Source: Candidatus Allofournierella merdipullorum
Lineage (GTDB): Bacteria > Bacillota > Clostridia > Oscillospirales > Ruminococcaceae
Assembly (NCBI GenBank): GCA_019116345.1
Contig: DXBV01000118.1
Span: 49,610 to 113,609, forward strand
Length of the DNA: 64,000 nt
Direction: 5' to 3'
Shown here: positions 49,085 through 56,795 of the stretch, one piece after another
How the letters are laid out: each line of letters opens with the position of its first letter
Position numbering within the stretch: position 1 is the first letter of the stretch
Position numbers and translations under genes: made by a program
Notes under the pieces: generated by a model
The model's database searches: none
What the model was told of the DNA's origin: nothing
The model's input: only the letters and a program-made list of their open reading frames with translations

Positions 49085-49924
49085 TTATTCGGGAAGTTTC
49101 ACCCACTGGTCGGGAGTGGACATGGCTTTGTGGCCGTATTCCAGGATGGTGATGACCTGGAGGGTCTCCTCCGCGGGAACGCGGGGCACGCCGTCCTCAA
49201 AGAAAGCCACCAGCTGTTTGATGAACTGCTGATAGAAGTCGGACGCGCCCTGGATGACCCGGGCGTGGTCGCCTTTATAGTTGATGGCCACGCTGAAATC
49301 GCACTCCCAGCCCAGCTGCACCATGGTGGCGCAGCGGCCGTCGCGGTAGCGCAGGATGAACGCGGGCGTGCTCTCGGTGCCTGTATACATGATCTTCTCC
49401 ACGCCGGCGCCCATCATGCAGATGATCGGCTCCAGCTGATGGATGCCGTAGTTGCCGAACATGCCCGGGCCGCGGCTGCTGATGAACTCGATGCCCTCCT
49501 TGTTCACGTCGGCGTACTCGCGGGAATAGCGCAGCGCGGAGGTGGAGAAGAAGGGGGTGTTGCCCTTTCTGGCCATCTCGATGATGCGCAGCGCGGTCTC
49601 GCGATCCACCGCGAAGGTCTTGTCCACATAGGTGGGCTTGCCGCTGGCCAGAGGCAGCGCGCACAGCTCCTCATGCATTTCGGGGTTGTCCGGCGACATA
49701 ACGATCAGGCAGTCGCTTTTTTCGATCAGCTCGTTCACATCGTCCAGCAGTTCGATGCCCTGCTCCGCGCAGCACTGCGCGTTGGTCTTGCCGTCCGGCT
49801 TGTCCATCTTGGCCCAGGCATACACGATCTGGCTCTCGCCGCCGGAAGCCTCGCGGATCCAGGTGGGATAATTCTCGAAATGATACTGATCGAGATAATA
49901 GTCGATCACACCGATTTTTTTCAT
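49085..49924 (-). CDS. atypical Gfo/Idh-like oxidoreductase
   Basis: A 279-residue protein with a Gfo/Idh/MocA-like layout but altered key sites. The N-terminus KKIGVIDYYLDQYHFENYP lacks the GxGxxG dinucleotide loop, and the usual EKP motif is replaced by YVDKTFAVD. GNYGIHQLEPIICMM still resembles the catalytic-helix region (G-x-H-x-x-D/E). It could be a degenerate dehydrogenase, a partner subunit or an enzyme with tight-bound cofactor. The start at 49924 follows AGAGGAACATC. It lies 19 bases before the AraC gene and 68 bases after a canonical Gfo/Idh gene. Confidence 0.78.
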   Translation of the reverse strand: MKKIGVIDYYLDQYHFENYPTWIREASGGESQIVYAWAKMDKPDGKTNAQCCAEQGIELLDDVNELIEKSDCLIVMSPDNPEMHEELCALPLASGKPTYVDKTFAVDRETALRIIEMARKGNTPFFSTSALRYSREYADVNKEGIEFISSRGPGMFGNYGIHQLEPIICMMGAGVEKIMYTGTESTPAFILRYRDGRCATMVQLGWECDFSVAINYKGDHARVIQGASDFYQQFIKQLVAFFEDGVPRVPAEETLQVITILEYGHKAMSTPDQWVKLPE

Positions 49925-49948
49925 GATGTTCCTCTTTTCACTCACAGG

Positions 49949-49973
49949 CTGCCGCCGGCAGTGCCGGCGGCAG
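49949..49973 (-). other. perfect hairpin between the two Gfo/Idh genes
   Basis: CTGCCGCCGGCA and TGCCGGCGGCAG form a 12-base inverted repeat around a single base. There is no T-run on either side, so it is more likely an mRNA processing or stability element than a terminator. Confidence 0.6.
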
Positions 49974-49992
49974 CGGTGCGTCGTTGTGTCGT

Positions 49993-51054
49993 TCAGCCGA
50001 AGCTGACCTCTTTGCCCGCGTCGGAAGAGTCGTAGATCGCCTGCATGATCTGGGAGGTGATCACCGCGTTGTCGATGCTGGCGGGGCTCTGGCCGCCGTT
50101 CAGGATCTGATCCACGAAGGCGTTGATCTCGTTCTCATAGTGGTTGGTGGTGGGATAGCGGGGATTGCTCTCCACCAGCGCGCCGTCCTTGGTGGTGTAC
50201 AGGGTGTAGTTGCCGCCGTACTGCAGGCGGATGCCCGCCTTGTCGCCGATGAAGTCGATGTACATCTCATCCTTGCCGATGTTCTGCGCCCAGGCGCCGT
50301 TCAGGGTGATGACCGGACCCTCGGTGCGGATCAGGGCGGTGACGGAATCGTCCACATCGTAAATGCCGTCCTTGACCGGCGGGCCAGCCCACATATCCAG
50401 GTAGGTGTAGCCCTCGATGTCCTTGCCCAGCTTGCTGAAGGCGGTGCCGGACACGGTCTTGGGCGCGGGGTCGCCGCAGCAGTACATCACGATGTCCAGG
50501 AAGTGGACGCCCCAGTCGATCAGCGCGCCGCCGCCGGCGATGGCCTTGGTGGTGAAAGCGCCGCCCAGGCCGGGGATGCTGCGGTGAGAGCGGAAGCTGA
50601 TGTAAACGTGGTACACCTCGCCCAGCTCGCCGGCGTCGATGGCCTTTTTGATGCGGTTCACCGCCGTGTTGAACCGGTTGCACACGCCGATGGTCAGGAT
50701 GCGGCCGGTCTCATGCTGGACTTTCTGCATCTCCAGCGCCTCGCTGTAGGTGCGGGCGGCCGGCTTCTCACACAGAACGTCCTTGCCGGCGCGCAGGAAC
50801 GCCATGGCGATCTCGGCGTGGACGTTGTTGGGCGTACAAACGGACACCGCGTCCACCTCGTCGCTGTTCAGCAGTTCGCGGTAATCTTCCACAGCCTTGC
50901 CGCAGCCGTATTTTTCAACTGCGTCCTGCGCCCGCTGCGCGATGATATCACAAAAATAAGTGATCTCCACATTGGGGTTCTTCAGGTATGCAGGAATATG
51001 GGCATTATTCGCGATCGTACCGCATCCGATCACTGCAATTTTAACTTTTTTCAT
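49993..51054 (-). CDS. Gfo/Idh/MocA family oxidoreductase
   Basis: A 353-residue NAD(P)-dependent dehydrogenase. The Rossmann motif is VIGCGTIANNAHIP, the EKP motif is VLCEKPAAR (Lys as catalytic candidate), and LIDWGVHFLDIVMY has the family Asp-x-x-x-His arrangement. The start at 51054 follows GGAGGTATTTT. It is the first gene of the 24-kb array, with a clear promoter upstream. Oxidation of a sugar hydroxyl, for example at C3 of a glycoside, is a fitting but unproven reaction. Confidence 0.92.
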   Translation of the reverse strand: MKKVKIAVIGCGTIANNAHIPAYLKNPNVEITYFCDIIAQRAQDAVEKYGCGKAVEDYRELLNSDEVDAVSVCTPNNVHAEIAMAFLRAGKDVLCEKPAARTYSEALEMQKVQHETGRILTIGVCNRFNTAVNRIKKAIDAGELGEVYHVYISFRSHRSIPGLGGAFTTKAIAGGGALIDWGVHFLDIVMYCCGDPAPKTVSGTAFSKLGKDIEGYTYLDMWAGPPVKDGIYDVDDSVTALIRTEGPVITLNGAWAQNIGKDEMYIDFIGDKAGIRLQYGGNYTLYTTKDGALVESNPRYPTTNHYENEINAFVDQILNGGQSPASIDNAVITSQIMQAIYDSSDAGKEVSFG

Positions 51055-51089
51055 AAAATACCTCCATAGAAGCGATGGGATTTGTCTAA

Positions 51090-51118
51090 ATTATACTTCG
51101 GCACTTTTTGTTTGACCA
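51090..51118 (-). promoter_or_regulatory. promoter of the 24-kb glycan array
   Basis: On the minus strand TGGTCA (51113-51118) and TATAAT (51090-51095) are separated by 17 bases, 36 bases before the first start codon. The non-consensus -35 fits dependence on an activator such as the AraC protein. Confidence 0.65.
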
Positions 51119-51460
51119 TGTTTCAATTATCACACAGTGTTGTCCAGATTTGCGTTTTTGAACACGGACAATTTCCCTAAAATGCCGGTGCTCGTTCTGC
51201 ACCGGCGCCCCGTTTTCGCTTCTGGCGCCCCTTTCCTCTTCCGTTTTTTCGAAAAAGAGCCTTCAAAGGAGGCTTTTTCGCTTTTCCCGCCGAACACATC
51301 CACAGGTTTTTCCTTTTTTCGGCACGCTTCAATGGAACCGCAAGACGAATACGAATCAGTGCCGCTTTCCATTGCGCCCGCAAAGCATCGGTCGGGCGGC
51401 ACCTTGCAAAAACAAATTCGCGCATCCCGGGCTCTCCCCTTCCCGCGCGGGCGGCCGGCA

Positions 51461-51489
51461 TGGTTTTTCCCCTTCCGCTGTGGTATAAT
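51461..51489 (+). promoter_or_regulatory. extended -10 promoter
   Basis: TG-G-TATAAT ends at 51489, with a weak -35 TGGTTT (51461-51466) 17 bases upstream. It precedes the phosphatase-like gene by 49 bases. Confidence 0.6.
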
Positions 51490-51538
51490 TTTTCCATCCG
51501 CAGTGCAGTGATTCCGGCTCAACCCCAGAGAGGAGAGA

Positions 51539-52021
51539 ATGGATTTGGATTTTAAAAAAACTTTGCACTTTTACTCGCCCCGGAGCGAAGGCCCGGCTTG
51601 TACCGCTGCCGCTCCAAAGCCACGGGTGGCGTTTCTCTGCGTTCACAACTCCTGCCGCAGCCAGATGGCGGAAGCGCTGGGCAGGAAACTGGCCGGAGAC
51701 GTTTTTGAAAGTTTCTCCGCCGGCACCGAACCCGGCGGCCGCATCAACCCCGACGCCGTCCGGCTGATGAAGCAGGTCCACGGCATCGACATGGAGGCAA
51801 GCCAGCACAGCAAGGCCCTCGCCGACCTGCCCCCGGTGGACGTGGTCGTCACCATGGGCTGCAACGTCCAGTGCCCGACGCTGCCCTGCACCCACCGGGA
51901 GGACTGGGGGCTGGACGATCCCACCGGCAAAGGAGACGAGGCGTTTCTCGCCGTTATAAAGCGCATTGAGGAAAAGGTCCTTGACCTGAAGCGCCGCGCG
52001 CAGGCGGGCGCCTGGAAATGA
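51539..52021 (+). CDS. arsenate reductase / low-molecular-weight phosphotyrosine phosphatase family protein
   Basis: A 160-residue protein with a ~28-residue N-terminal extension before the fold. The phosphate loop C34-VHNSC-R40-S41 is the C-x5-R catalytic motif; DDPTGKGDEAF contains the general-acid Asp of the family. C108, C112 and C117 (MGCNVQCPTLPC) could form the redox relay of thioredoxin-coupled arsenate reductases. No arsR or arsenite exporter is adjacent, so protein or small-molecule dephosphorylation stays possible. The start follows GAGAGGAGAGA. Confidence 0.85.
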   Translation: MDLDFKKTLHFYSPRSEGPACTAAAPKPRVAFLCVHNSCRSQMAEALGRKLAGDVFESFSAGTEPGGRINPDAVRLMKQVHGIDMEASQHSKALADLPPVDVVVTMGCNVQCPTLPCTHREDWGLDDPTGKGDEAFLAVIKRIEEKVLDLKRRAQAGAWK

Positions 52022-52024
52022 TTC

Positions 52025-52067
52025 AAAAAGCCGGGAGACTCTAAACATCAGAGCCTCCCGGCTTTTT
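52025..52067 (+). terminator. Rho-independent terminator
   Basis: AAAAGCCGGGAG and CTCCCGGCTTTT pair, with an inner CTCT/AGAG pairing in the loop, followed by CTG. It ends the phosphatase-like gene and faces the stop of the next minus-strand gene. Confidence 0.85.
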
Positions 52068-52080
52068 CTGCTCATGGTAT

Positions 52081-52416
52081 TCAGGCCCCGGCAATGCGCA
52101 GCAGCTGCCGGGCCCAGCGGCACTGGGCAGCCCGGTTCACGCCGGACAGCCACACCTCCAGCCGGAACGAGCGGTGCACGAATGCCACCACCAGCTTCAG
52201 GCTCTTTTCCCTCAGCTCCGGAGGGTAAAAGGAAAAGCAGGCATATTCTATGGCGTTTTCGCAAACGCCGCCCTGAAAGCGGCAGCCCGGCAGCTGCCGT
52301 TCCAGCTCTGTGCGCAGCCAGCGGAACATCCGGATGAACTCCTGATAGGCCGGCTGCAGGTCGGTGGTCTGCAGCAGCGTGCGGTAACGCTCCAGAAGAG
52401 CACGGTCAAAATTCAT
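52081..52416 (-). CDS. DUF7000-like hypothetical protein
   Basis: A 111-residue cytosolic protein. LLQTTDLQPAYQEFIRMFRWLRTELERQLPG, FSFYPPELREKSLKLVVAFVHRSFRLEVWLSGVNRAAQ closely follows what I recall of DUF7000 proteins (helical start, then a strand pair ending in EVWL(S/A)G-N). It stops soon after that motif, so it may be shorter than the family norm. It is on the same strand as the zinc alcohol dehydrogenase, 27 bases downstream of its stop. Function unknown. Confidence 0.6.
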   Translation of the reverse strand: MNFDRALLERYRTLLQTTDLQPAYQEFIRMFRWLRTELERQLPGCRFQGGVCENAIEYACFSFYPPELREKSLKLVVAFVHRSFRLEVWLSGVNRAAQCRWARQLLRIAGA

Positions 52417-52443
52417 GACGATCTTCTCCCTCGTGCCGCCGCC

Positions 52444-53481
52444 TTATTCCATGGAAACGGCCACCTTGATGACCCCGTCCCGGCGGTGTTCGAACAGGTC
52501 GTAGGCCGCGGCGATGTCCTTCAAGGGATAGGTGTGGGTGATCAGCGGCGTGGTGTCCAGCTTGCCGGCGGCGATAAGCCGCAGGGTCTCTTCGCAGTCG
52601 CAGCCGTCCACGCCGCCGGTCTTGAACACGAGGTTCTTGCCGTACATCTCCGGCAGCGGCAACACCTGCGGCCCGTCGTAGAGGGCCACCACCGTGACCA
52701 CCGCGTTGGGGCGGGCGCAGTCCCACGCCATGCGGAAGGTCTCCTCGCTGCCCGCCACTTCCAGCACCGCGTCGGCGCCGCCGTGGTCGCTGTGGGCCAG
52801 CACAAATTCCTTCAGTCCCTCGGGCGCGGCCGTCAGCACTTCAGGCCAGTGGGCGCGGACAAAGGCCAGACGGCTCTCGTCCACATCGCAGACGATGACC
52901 CGCCCGGGCCGGTGCAGCAGCACACACTGCAAGGTGCACAGGCCTGTGGGGCCCGCGCCGATGATGAGCACCGTGTCCTGGGCCTTGATCTCGGAGATGC
53001 GCGCGGCCCAATAGCCGGTGGCCAGCACGTCGCCCACCAGCAGGGCCTGGCGGTCGCTGACTTCGTCCGGGATCTTATTCAGGCCCTGGTCCGCATAGGG
53101 CACCCGGACATACTCGGCCTGGCCTCCGTCGATGCGGCAGCCCAGCGCCCAGCCGCCATTGGGGTCGGTGCAGTTGTTCACCCAGCCGTTTTGGCAGAAA
53201 AAGCACTCGCCGCAGAAGGTCTCCACGTTCACCGTCACCCGGTCGCCGGGCTTCACAGAAGTGACGGCGGAGCCGACCTGCTCCACCACGCCCACCATCT
53301 CGTGGCCCACCGTGACGCCGGGCACCGCCCGGGGCACACTGCCGTGCTTGATGTGCAGGTCGCTGGAGCAGATGCTGGCCAGCGTCACCTTGACGATGGC
53401 GTCCCGCGCGTTTTGAAGGAAGGGCTTCGGTTTTTCCAAAAGCTCAAATTTGCCCCGCTCCACATAGGTATATGCCAGCAT
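52444..53481 (-). CDS. zinc-dependent alcohol dehydrogenase family protein
   Basis: A 345-residue medium-chain dehydrogenase. Catalytic zinc ligands are C38, H60 and E61 (VGHEMVG), and the structural zinc site is complete with C90, C93, C96 and C104. The cofactor motif is LIIGAGPTGL with CDVDESR after it, suggesting NAD. Substrates in this branch include sugar alcohols, threonine and small alcohols. The start at 53481 is supported by GGGATGGGACG; the frame is open further upstream without support. Confidence 0.88.
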   Translation of the reverse strand: MLAYTYVERGKFELLEKPKPFLQNARDAIVKVTLASICSSDLHIKHGSVPRAVPGVTVGHEMVGVVEQVGSAVTSVKPGDRVTVNVETFCGECFFCQNGWVNNCTDPNGGWALGCRIDGGQAEYVRVPYADQGLNKIPDEVSDRQALLVGDVLATGYWAARISEIKAQDTVLIIGAGPTGLCTLQCVLLHRPGRVIVCDVDESRLAFVRAHWPEVLTAAPEGLKEFVLAHSDHGGADAVLEVAGSEETFRMAWDCARPNAVVTVVALYDGPQVLPLPEMYGKNLVFKTGGVDGCDCEETLRLIAAGKLDTTPLITHTYPLKDIAAAYDLFEHRRDGVIKVAVSME

Positions 53482-53682
53482 AAACGTCCCATCCCTTTCC
53501 GAACTCAGGCCTGTGGCGTCCGGGGCATATTCTCTCCCCTGCCACTCATATAAATACATATTAACACAGAACTCCGGCGCAGACATCACGCAGACAAAAA
53601 TTTCACTTTTTCATGTTAAAATTTCCGCCGCGCCGGGTCCAGGGCGTCTGCGCAGGGGTTTCCGCGGGGATGCAGACAGCAG

Positions 53683-53722
53683 AAAGGGCGGCGTCTTTCT
53701 TTTTAAAAGACGCCGCCCTTTC
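53683..53722. terminator. strong hairpin after the sortase gene
   Basis: AAAGGGCGGCGTCTTT (53683-53698) pairs with AAAGACGCCGCCCTTT (53706-53721), a perfect 16-bp stem. The flanking T content is modest on both strands. It lies 25 bases beyond the sortase stop codon on the minus strand. Confidence 0.7.
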
Positions 53723-53746
53723 ATTCAGGCTATGAAAACTTTTGCA

Positions 53747-54463
53747 TTATTCCGTTTCCACCGCAACCACCACGGTGCGGGCGCCTTCCCAATCATAGGC
53801 GCAGGTGACGAGGGTGAGCAGGCGGTCCTCTTGATCCGCCGTGTAGCCGCTGGTTTGCAGAAGCTGGCCGGCAAAGGACAAAAAGTCCTCGTCGCCGGCA
53901 AAGTCGACCCGGGTGAAGGGGAGCTGGTTGATGTCGGTCTTCATGGCGGCGACAATCGTATAATTCCGGACGCCCTCCGGTGTTTCCAGGGTGAGCGCCG
54001 CGTGCTCCCGCAGAAAGTCCTCATCCAGCATTTCCTTCAGCACGCCGAACATCGACCCGTCGTTCATGTTGTGGCCGTAGATGACCAGATTGCGGCTTTG
54101 GGGCGTGCAGTCGAACTGAAAGAACAGGCTGCCCGCCATGCGCCACTCATGGTCATAGTTGCGGCGCAGGTAGTGCTCCGGGTCGTCCGCGCCGCTTTGC
54201 AGCACCGGGTAGTCCACCACGGTGCCCGGAATGGTGAGCCACGCCTTTATATCCGGATACTGCTGCTGCAGCGCCGCGAAGTCGATGTCCGGCTCATCCG
54301 CCGCCGCTTCGCAGGGCGCGGAGGATGCCGCGGGGCGGGTATATTCCTCCCGCAGCGTTTGCGCCTCCTGCGCCGTCATGTGCGGCCGGCCCGCCACGAT
54401 CCAGAAGATGTTGGCAAGGCACACCGCGATCACCACCCAGAGAAACGCTTTAAAAACACGCAT
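53747..54463 (-). CDS. srtB: class B sortase
   Basis: A 238-residue membrane-anchored transpeptidase. The N-terminal hydrophobic anchor is at residues ~5-24. The catalytic triad is H131 (IYGHNMND), C221 (TLVTCAYD) and R229 (DWEGAR), with the class B hallmark of an extra helix between. Clostridial class B sortases attach proteins with (S/N)PxTG- or NPQTN-like signals to the peptidoglycan. No protein with an LPxTG-like C-terminal signal is encoded in this window, so the substrate lies elsewhere. It is monocistronic. Confidence 0.93.
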   Translation of the reverse strand: MRVFKAFLWVVIAVCLANIFWIVAGRPHMTAQEAQTLREEYTRPAASSAPCEAAADEPDIDFAALQQQYPDIKAWLTIPGTVVDYPVLQSGADDPEHYLRRNYDHEWRMAGSLFFQFDCTPQSRNLVIYGHNMNDGSMFGVLKEMLDEDFLREHAALTLETPEGVRNYTIVAAMKTDINQLPFTRVDFAGDEDFLSFAGQLLQTSGYTADQEDRLLTLVTCAYDWEGARTVVVAVETE

Positions 54464-54558
54464 GGGAGCCTCACCGCCTTTCTTGCACCATTATATAATA
54501 GCAGGCCCGGAGCGCAAAGAAAAGCGTCTGTCGGCTTTGCCGCGAAAAAGAATAATGC

Positions 54559-55632
54559 TCACCGTTTGATGTCGTAGCTTTGGTTCATCACCGAGCGGAT
54601 GGATTTGGCGTCATCGGTGATGTTGCCGTCGCCGTGGATGGTGTGCTTGAGGACGCTGCTGGCCACGGCGAAATCCAGCGTTTCCTGCGGCGCGTAATTG
54701 TTCATCATGGAGTAGATCAGCCCGCTGGCAAAGGCGTCTCCGCCGCCCACCCGGTCCAGGATGGTGAAGGTGATGAGCCGGCTTTCATAGGTTTTTCCGC
54801 CGAACCACATATAGGCTTTGAGGCTGTTCTCGCTGCCGCTGTGGGCATAGCGCACGTGGCGGGCGATGCATTTCAGGTTGGGGTAGCGGGCGACAAACGC
54901 CTCAAAGACCCGCGCCTGTTCCTCAAAGAAAGGCTGCAGCGGCACGCCGTCCTTCCAGTCGCCTTTGGAGTGGTCGGCCTCGTCCTTCCACAGATGATAG
55001 GGCTCGATGCCCAAAAGCACGTCCACATAGGGCAGGCACCGGGTACAGAAGTCCCGGGCCTCCTCCCAGGTCCAGAGGGTGCTGCGGAAGTTGCCGTCGA
55101 AGCTGATGGTCATTCCCTTTTTGCGGCCCGCTTTCAGGCACTCCATCACCAGCTCGGCACAGGACGGGCCCAGCGCCGGCGTGATGCCGCTGAGGTGCAG
55201 CCAGTCGTAGCCTTCCAGCAGGCGGTCGATGTCCACCTTTTTGTAATCGTATTCCGTGAAGGCGCTGTGCTTTCTGTCGTAGATCACCTTGCCGGAACGG
55301 ATGCCGTAGCCGTTTTCCAGATAGTAGGTGCCCAGGCGGTGGGTGGGCACCTCGTCCGGCCCCGCAAGGATCACCGGGCTGCAATGGACGTCGTTGCTGC
55401 GCAGCATCCGCACGGCGCTTTTTCCCAGGCTGTTGTCCGGCACCACCGTGAACAGGGTGCTGTCCACCCCCAGGTTGGCCAGCGCCAGGGCAATGTTCGC
55501 CTCGCTGCCGCCGTAGCTCACCCCAAAGCTGTTGGCCACCCGGATCATCTCATAGTCGGGCGGCGTGAGCCGCAGCATCACCTCGCCCACCGTGATGAAC
55601 CGCCCGGCGCGGCCGCACTTCTCTTGTTGCAT
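54559..55632 (-). CDS. PfkB family sugar kinase, probable 2-dehydro-3-deoxygluconate kinase
   Basis: A 357-residue ribokinase-fold kinase. FITVGEVMLRLTPPDYEMI and SYGGSEANIALALANLG are the N-terminal PfkB/KdgK signature; ILDRVGGGDAFASGLIYSMM contains the catalytic Asp and anion hole. The closest pattern is KDG kinase (hexuronate pathway). An insertion of ~25 residues (HLWKDEADHSKGDWKDGVPLQPFF) differs from the second KdgK-like protein. The intergenic region on its upstream side has a terminator, so it is a separate unit. Confidence 0.85.
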   Translation of the reverse strand: MQQEKCGRAGRFITVGEVMLRLTPPDYEMIRVANSFGVSYGGSEANIALALANLGVDSTLFTVVPDNSLGKSAVRMLRSNDVHCSPVILAGPDEVPTHRLGTYYLENGYGIRSGKVIYDRKHSAFTEYDYKKVDIDRLLEGYDWLHLSGITPALGPSCAELVMECLKAGRKKGMTISFDGNFRSTLWTWEEARDFCTRCLPYVDVLLGIEPYHLWKDEADHSKGDWKDGVPLQPFFEEQARVFEAFVARYPNLKCIARHVRYAHSGSENSLKAYMWFGGKTYESRLITFTILDRVGGGDAFASGLIYSMMNNYAPQETLDFAVASSVLKHTIHGDGNITDDAKSIRSVMNQSYDIKR

Positions 55633-55654
55633 ACCGTCTTACCCCCTCTTTGCA

Positions 55655-55694
55655 AAAAGCAGCGCCGGCTGACGTTCGGTCAGCCGGCGCTTGC
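55655..55694 (-). terminator. terminator of the kdgK operon
   Basis: AGCGCCGGCTGAC and GTCAGCCGGCGCT form a 13-bp stem with a GTTCG-type loop; on the minus strand a T-run (CTTTTTG) follows. Confidence 0.85.
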
Positions 55695-55700
55695 GTTTTT

Positions 55701-56726
55701 TTACCGCTGTACGCGGCCGGAGCCGTCGCCGCCGGCCAGTTTTTCCACTTCCGCCACGGTGGCGAAGTTGTAGTCGCCCTCGATGGAGTGCTTCAGCGCG
55801 GAAGCAGCCACCGCGAACTCCACCGCCTGCTGGCTGGTGCGGCCCTCCAGCAGGGCGTGGATCAGGCCGCCGCCGAAGCTGTCGCCGCCGCCGATGCGGT
55901 CGATGATGTGCAGGTGGTACACCTTGGAGAAGCAGTACTCGTTCGCCGCCACGTCGTAGAGCATGGCGCTCCAGTCGTTGTCGAAGGCGGACTTGCTCTC
56001 ACGCAGGGTGATGGCCACCTTCTCGAAGCCGAACTTCTCCGCCAGCTGACGGGCCACGGACTTGTAGCCCTCCTTGTTCAGCGCGCCGGCGGTGATGTCG
56101 GTGGCCTCCGCCTCGATGCCGAACACGTCCTTGGCGTCCTCCTCGTTGGAGATGCACACGTCCACATACTGGCACAGACGGGTCATGGCGGCGCGGGCCT
56201 GCTCACGGGTCCACAGCTTGCCGCGGTAGTTCAGATCGCAGCTGATCTTCACGCCGCGGGCCTTGGCGGCCTTGCAGGCCTCCTCGCAGGCGGTGACCAG
56301 GTTCTCGCCCAGCGCCGGGGTGATGCCGGTGAAGTGGAACCAGTCGGTGCCCTCAAAGATGGCGTCCCAGTCGAAGTCGCTGGGGCTGGACTCCTGGATG
56401 GCGGAGTGAGCGCGGTCGTAGATGCAGACGCTGGGCCGCTGGGAAGCGCCCTTCTCGTTGAAGTAGATGCCCACACGGTCGCCCCCGCGGACGATCTTGG
56501 TGGTGTCCACGCCGTAGCGACGCAGGCTGTTCACCGCCGCCTGGCCGATGGCATGGGCGGGCAGCTTGGTCACGAACACGGCGTCATCGCCGTAGTTGGC
56601 CAGCGACACTGCCACGTTGGCCTCGCCGCCGCCGAAGGTGAATTCCAGGTGGTCCGCCTGGACGAACCGCTCGTAGTTATAAGGCTGCAGCCGGATCATC
56701 AGCTCGCCGAAGGTAACGATCTTCAT
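55701..56726 (-). CDS. kdgK: 2-dehydro-3-deoxygluconokinase
   Basis: A 341-residue PfkB kinase that phosphorylates KDG to KDPG. The signature region is IVTFGELMIRLQPYNYERF and FGGGEANVAVSLANYG; the C-terminal motif is DRIGGGDSFGGGLIHALL with the catalytic Asp. The start at 56726 lies behind GAAAGGAAAGATACC. It follows the VOC-domain gene, whose sequence matches the C-terminal domain of Clostridia KDPG aldolases, so the next pathway step was probably encoded in the same operon. Confidence 0.9.
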   Translation of the reverse strand: MKIVTFGELMIRLQPYNYERFVQADHLEFTFGGGEANVAVSLANYGDDAVFVTKLPAHAIGQAAVNSLRRYGVDTTKIVRGGDRVGIYFNEKGASQRPSVCIYDRAHSAIQESSPSDFDWDAIFEGTDWFHFTGITPALGENLVTACEEACKAAKARGVKISCDLNYRGKLWTREQARAAMTRLCQYVDVCISNEEDAKDVFGIEAEATDITAGALNKEGYKSVARQLAEKFGFEKVAITLRESKSAFDNDWSAMLYDVAANEYCFSKVYHLHIIDRIGGGDSFGGGLIHALLEGRTSQQAVEFAVAASALKHSIEGDYNFATVAEVEKLAGGDGSGRVQR

Positions 56727-56795
56727 AGGTATCTTTCCTTTCTTATTGTTCAACGGTCACGGCCCCGGCACAGCAACGCCTGCCGGGGCTCTGTT

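Larger units (their letters stand above)
51055..51538. other. divergent intergenic region
   Basis: This 484-base stretch holds the promoters of the glycan array (minus) and of the phosphatase-like gene (plus). Between them lies an A/T-rich imperfect hairpin at 51250-51280 (CGAAAAAG with CTTTTTCG). Open frames on both strands here have no ribosome site or recognisable content. Nothing else is evident. Confidence 0.6.

Noticed and set aside
51250..51280. Hairpin CGAAAAAG/CTTTTTCG as a terminator
   Set aside because: No gene ends nearby on either strand, and the stem is weak with a mismatch and poor T-run. It is kept only as a note on the intergenic region.
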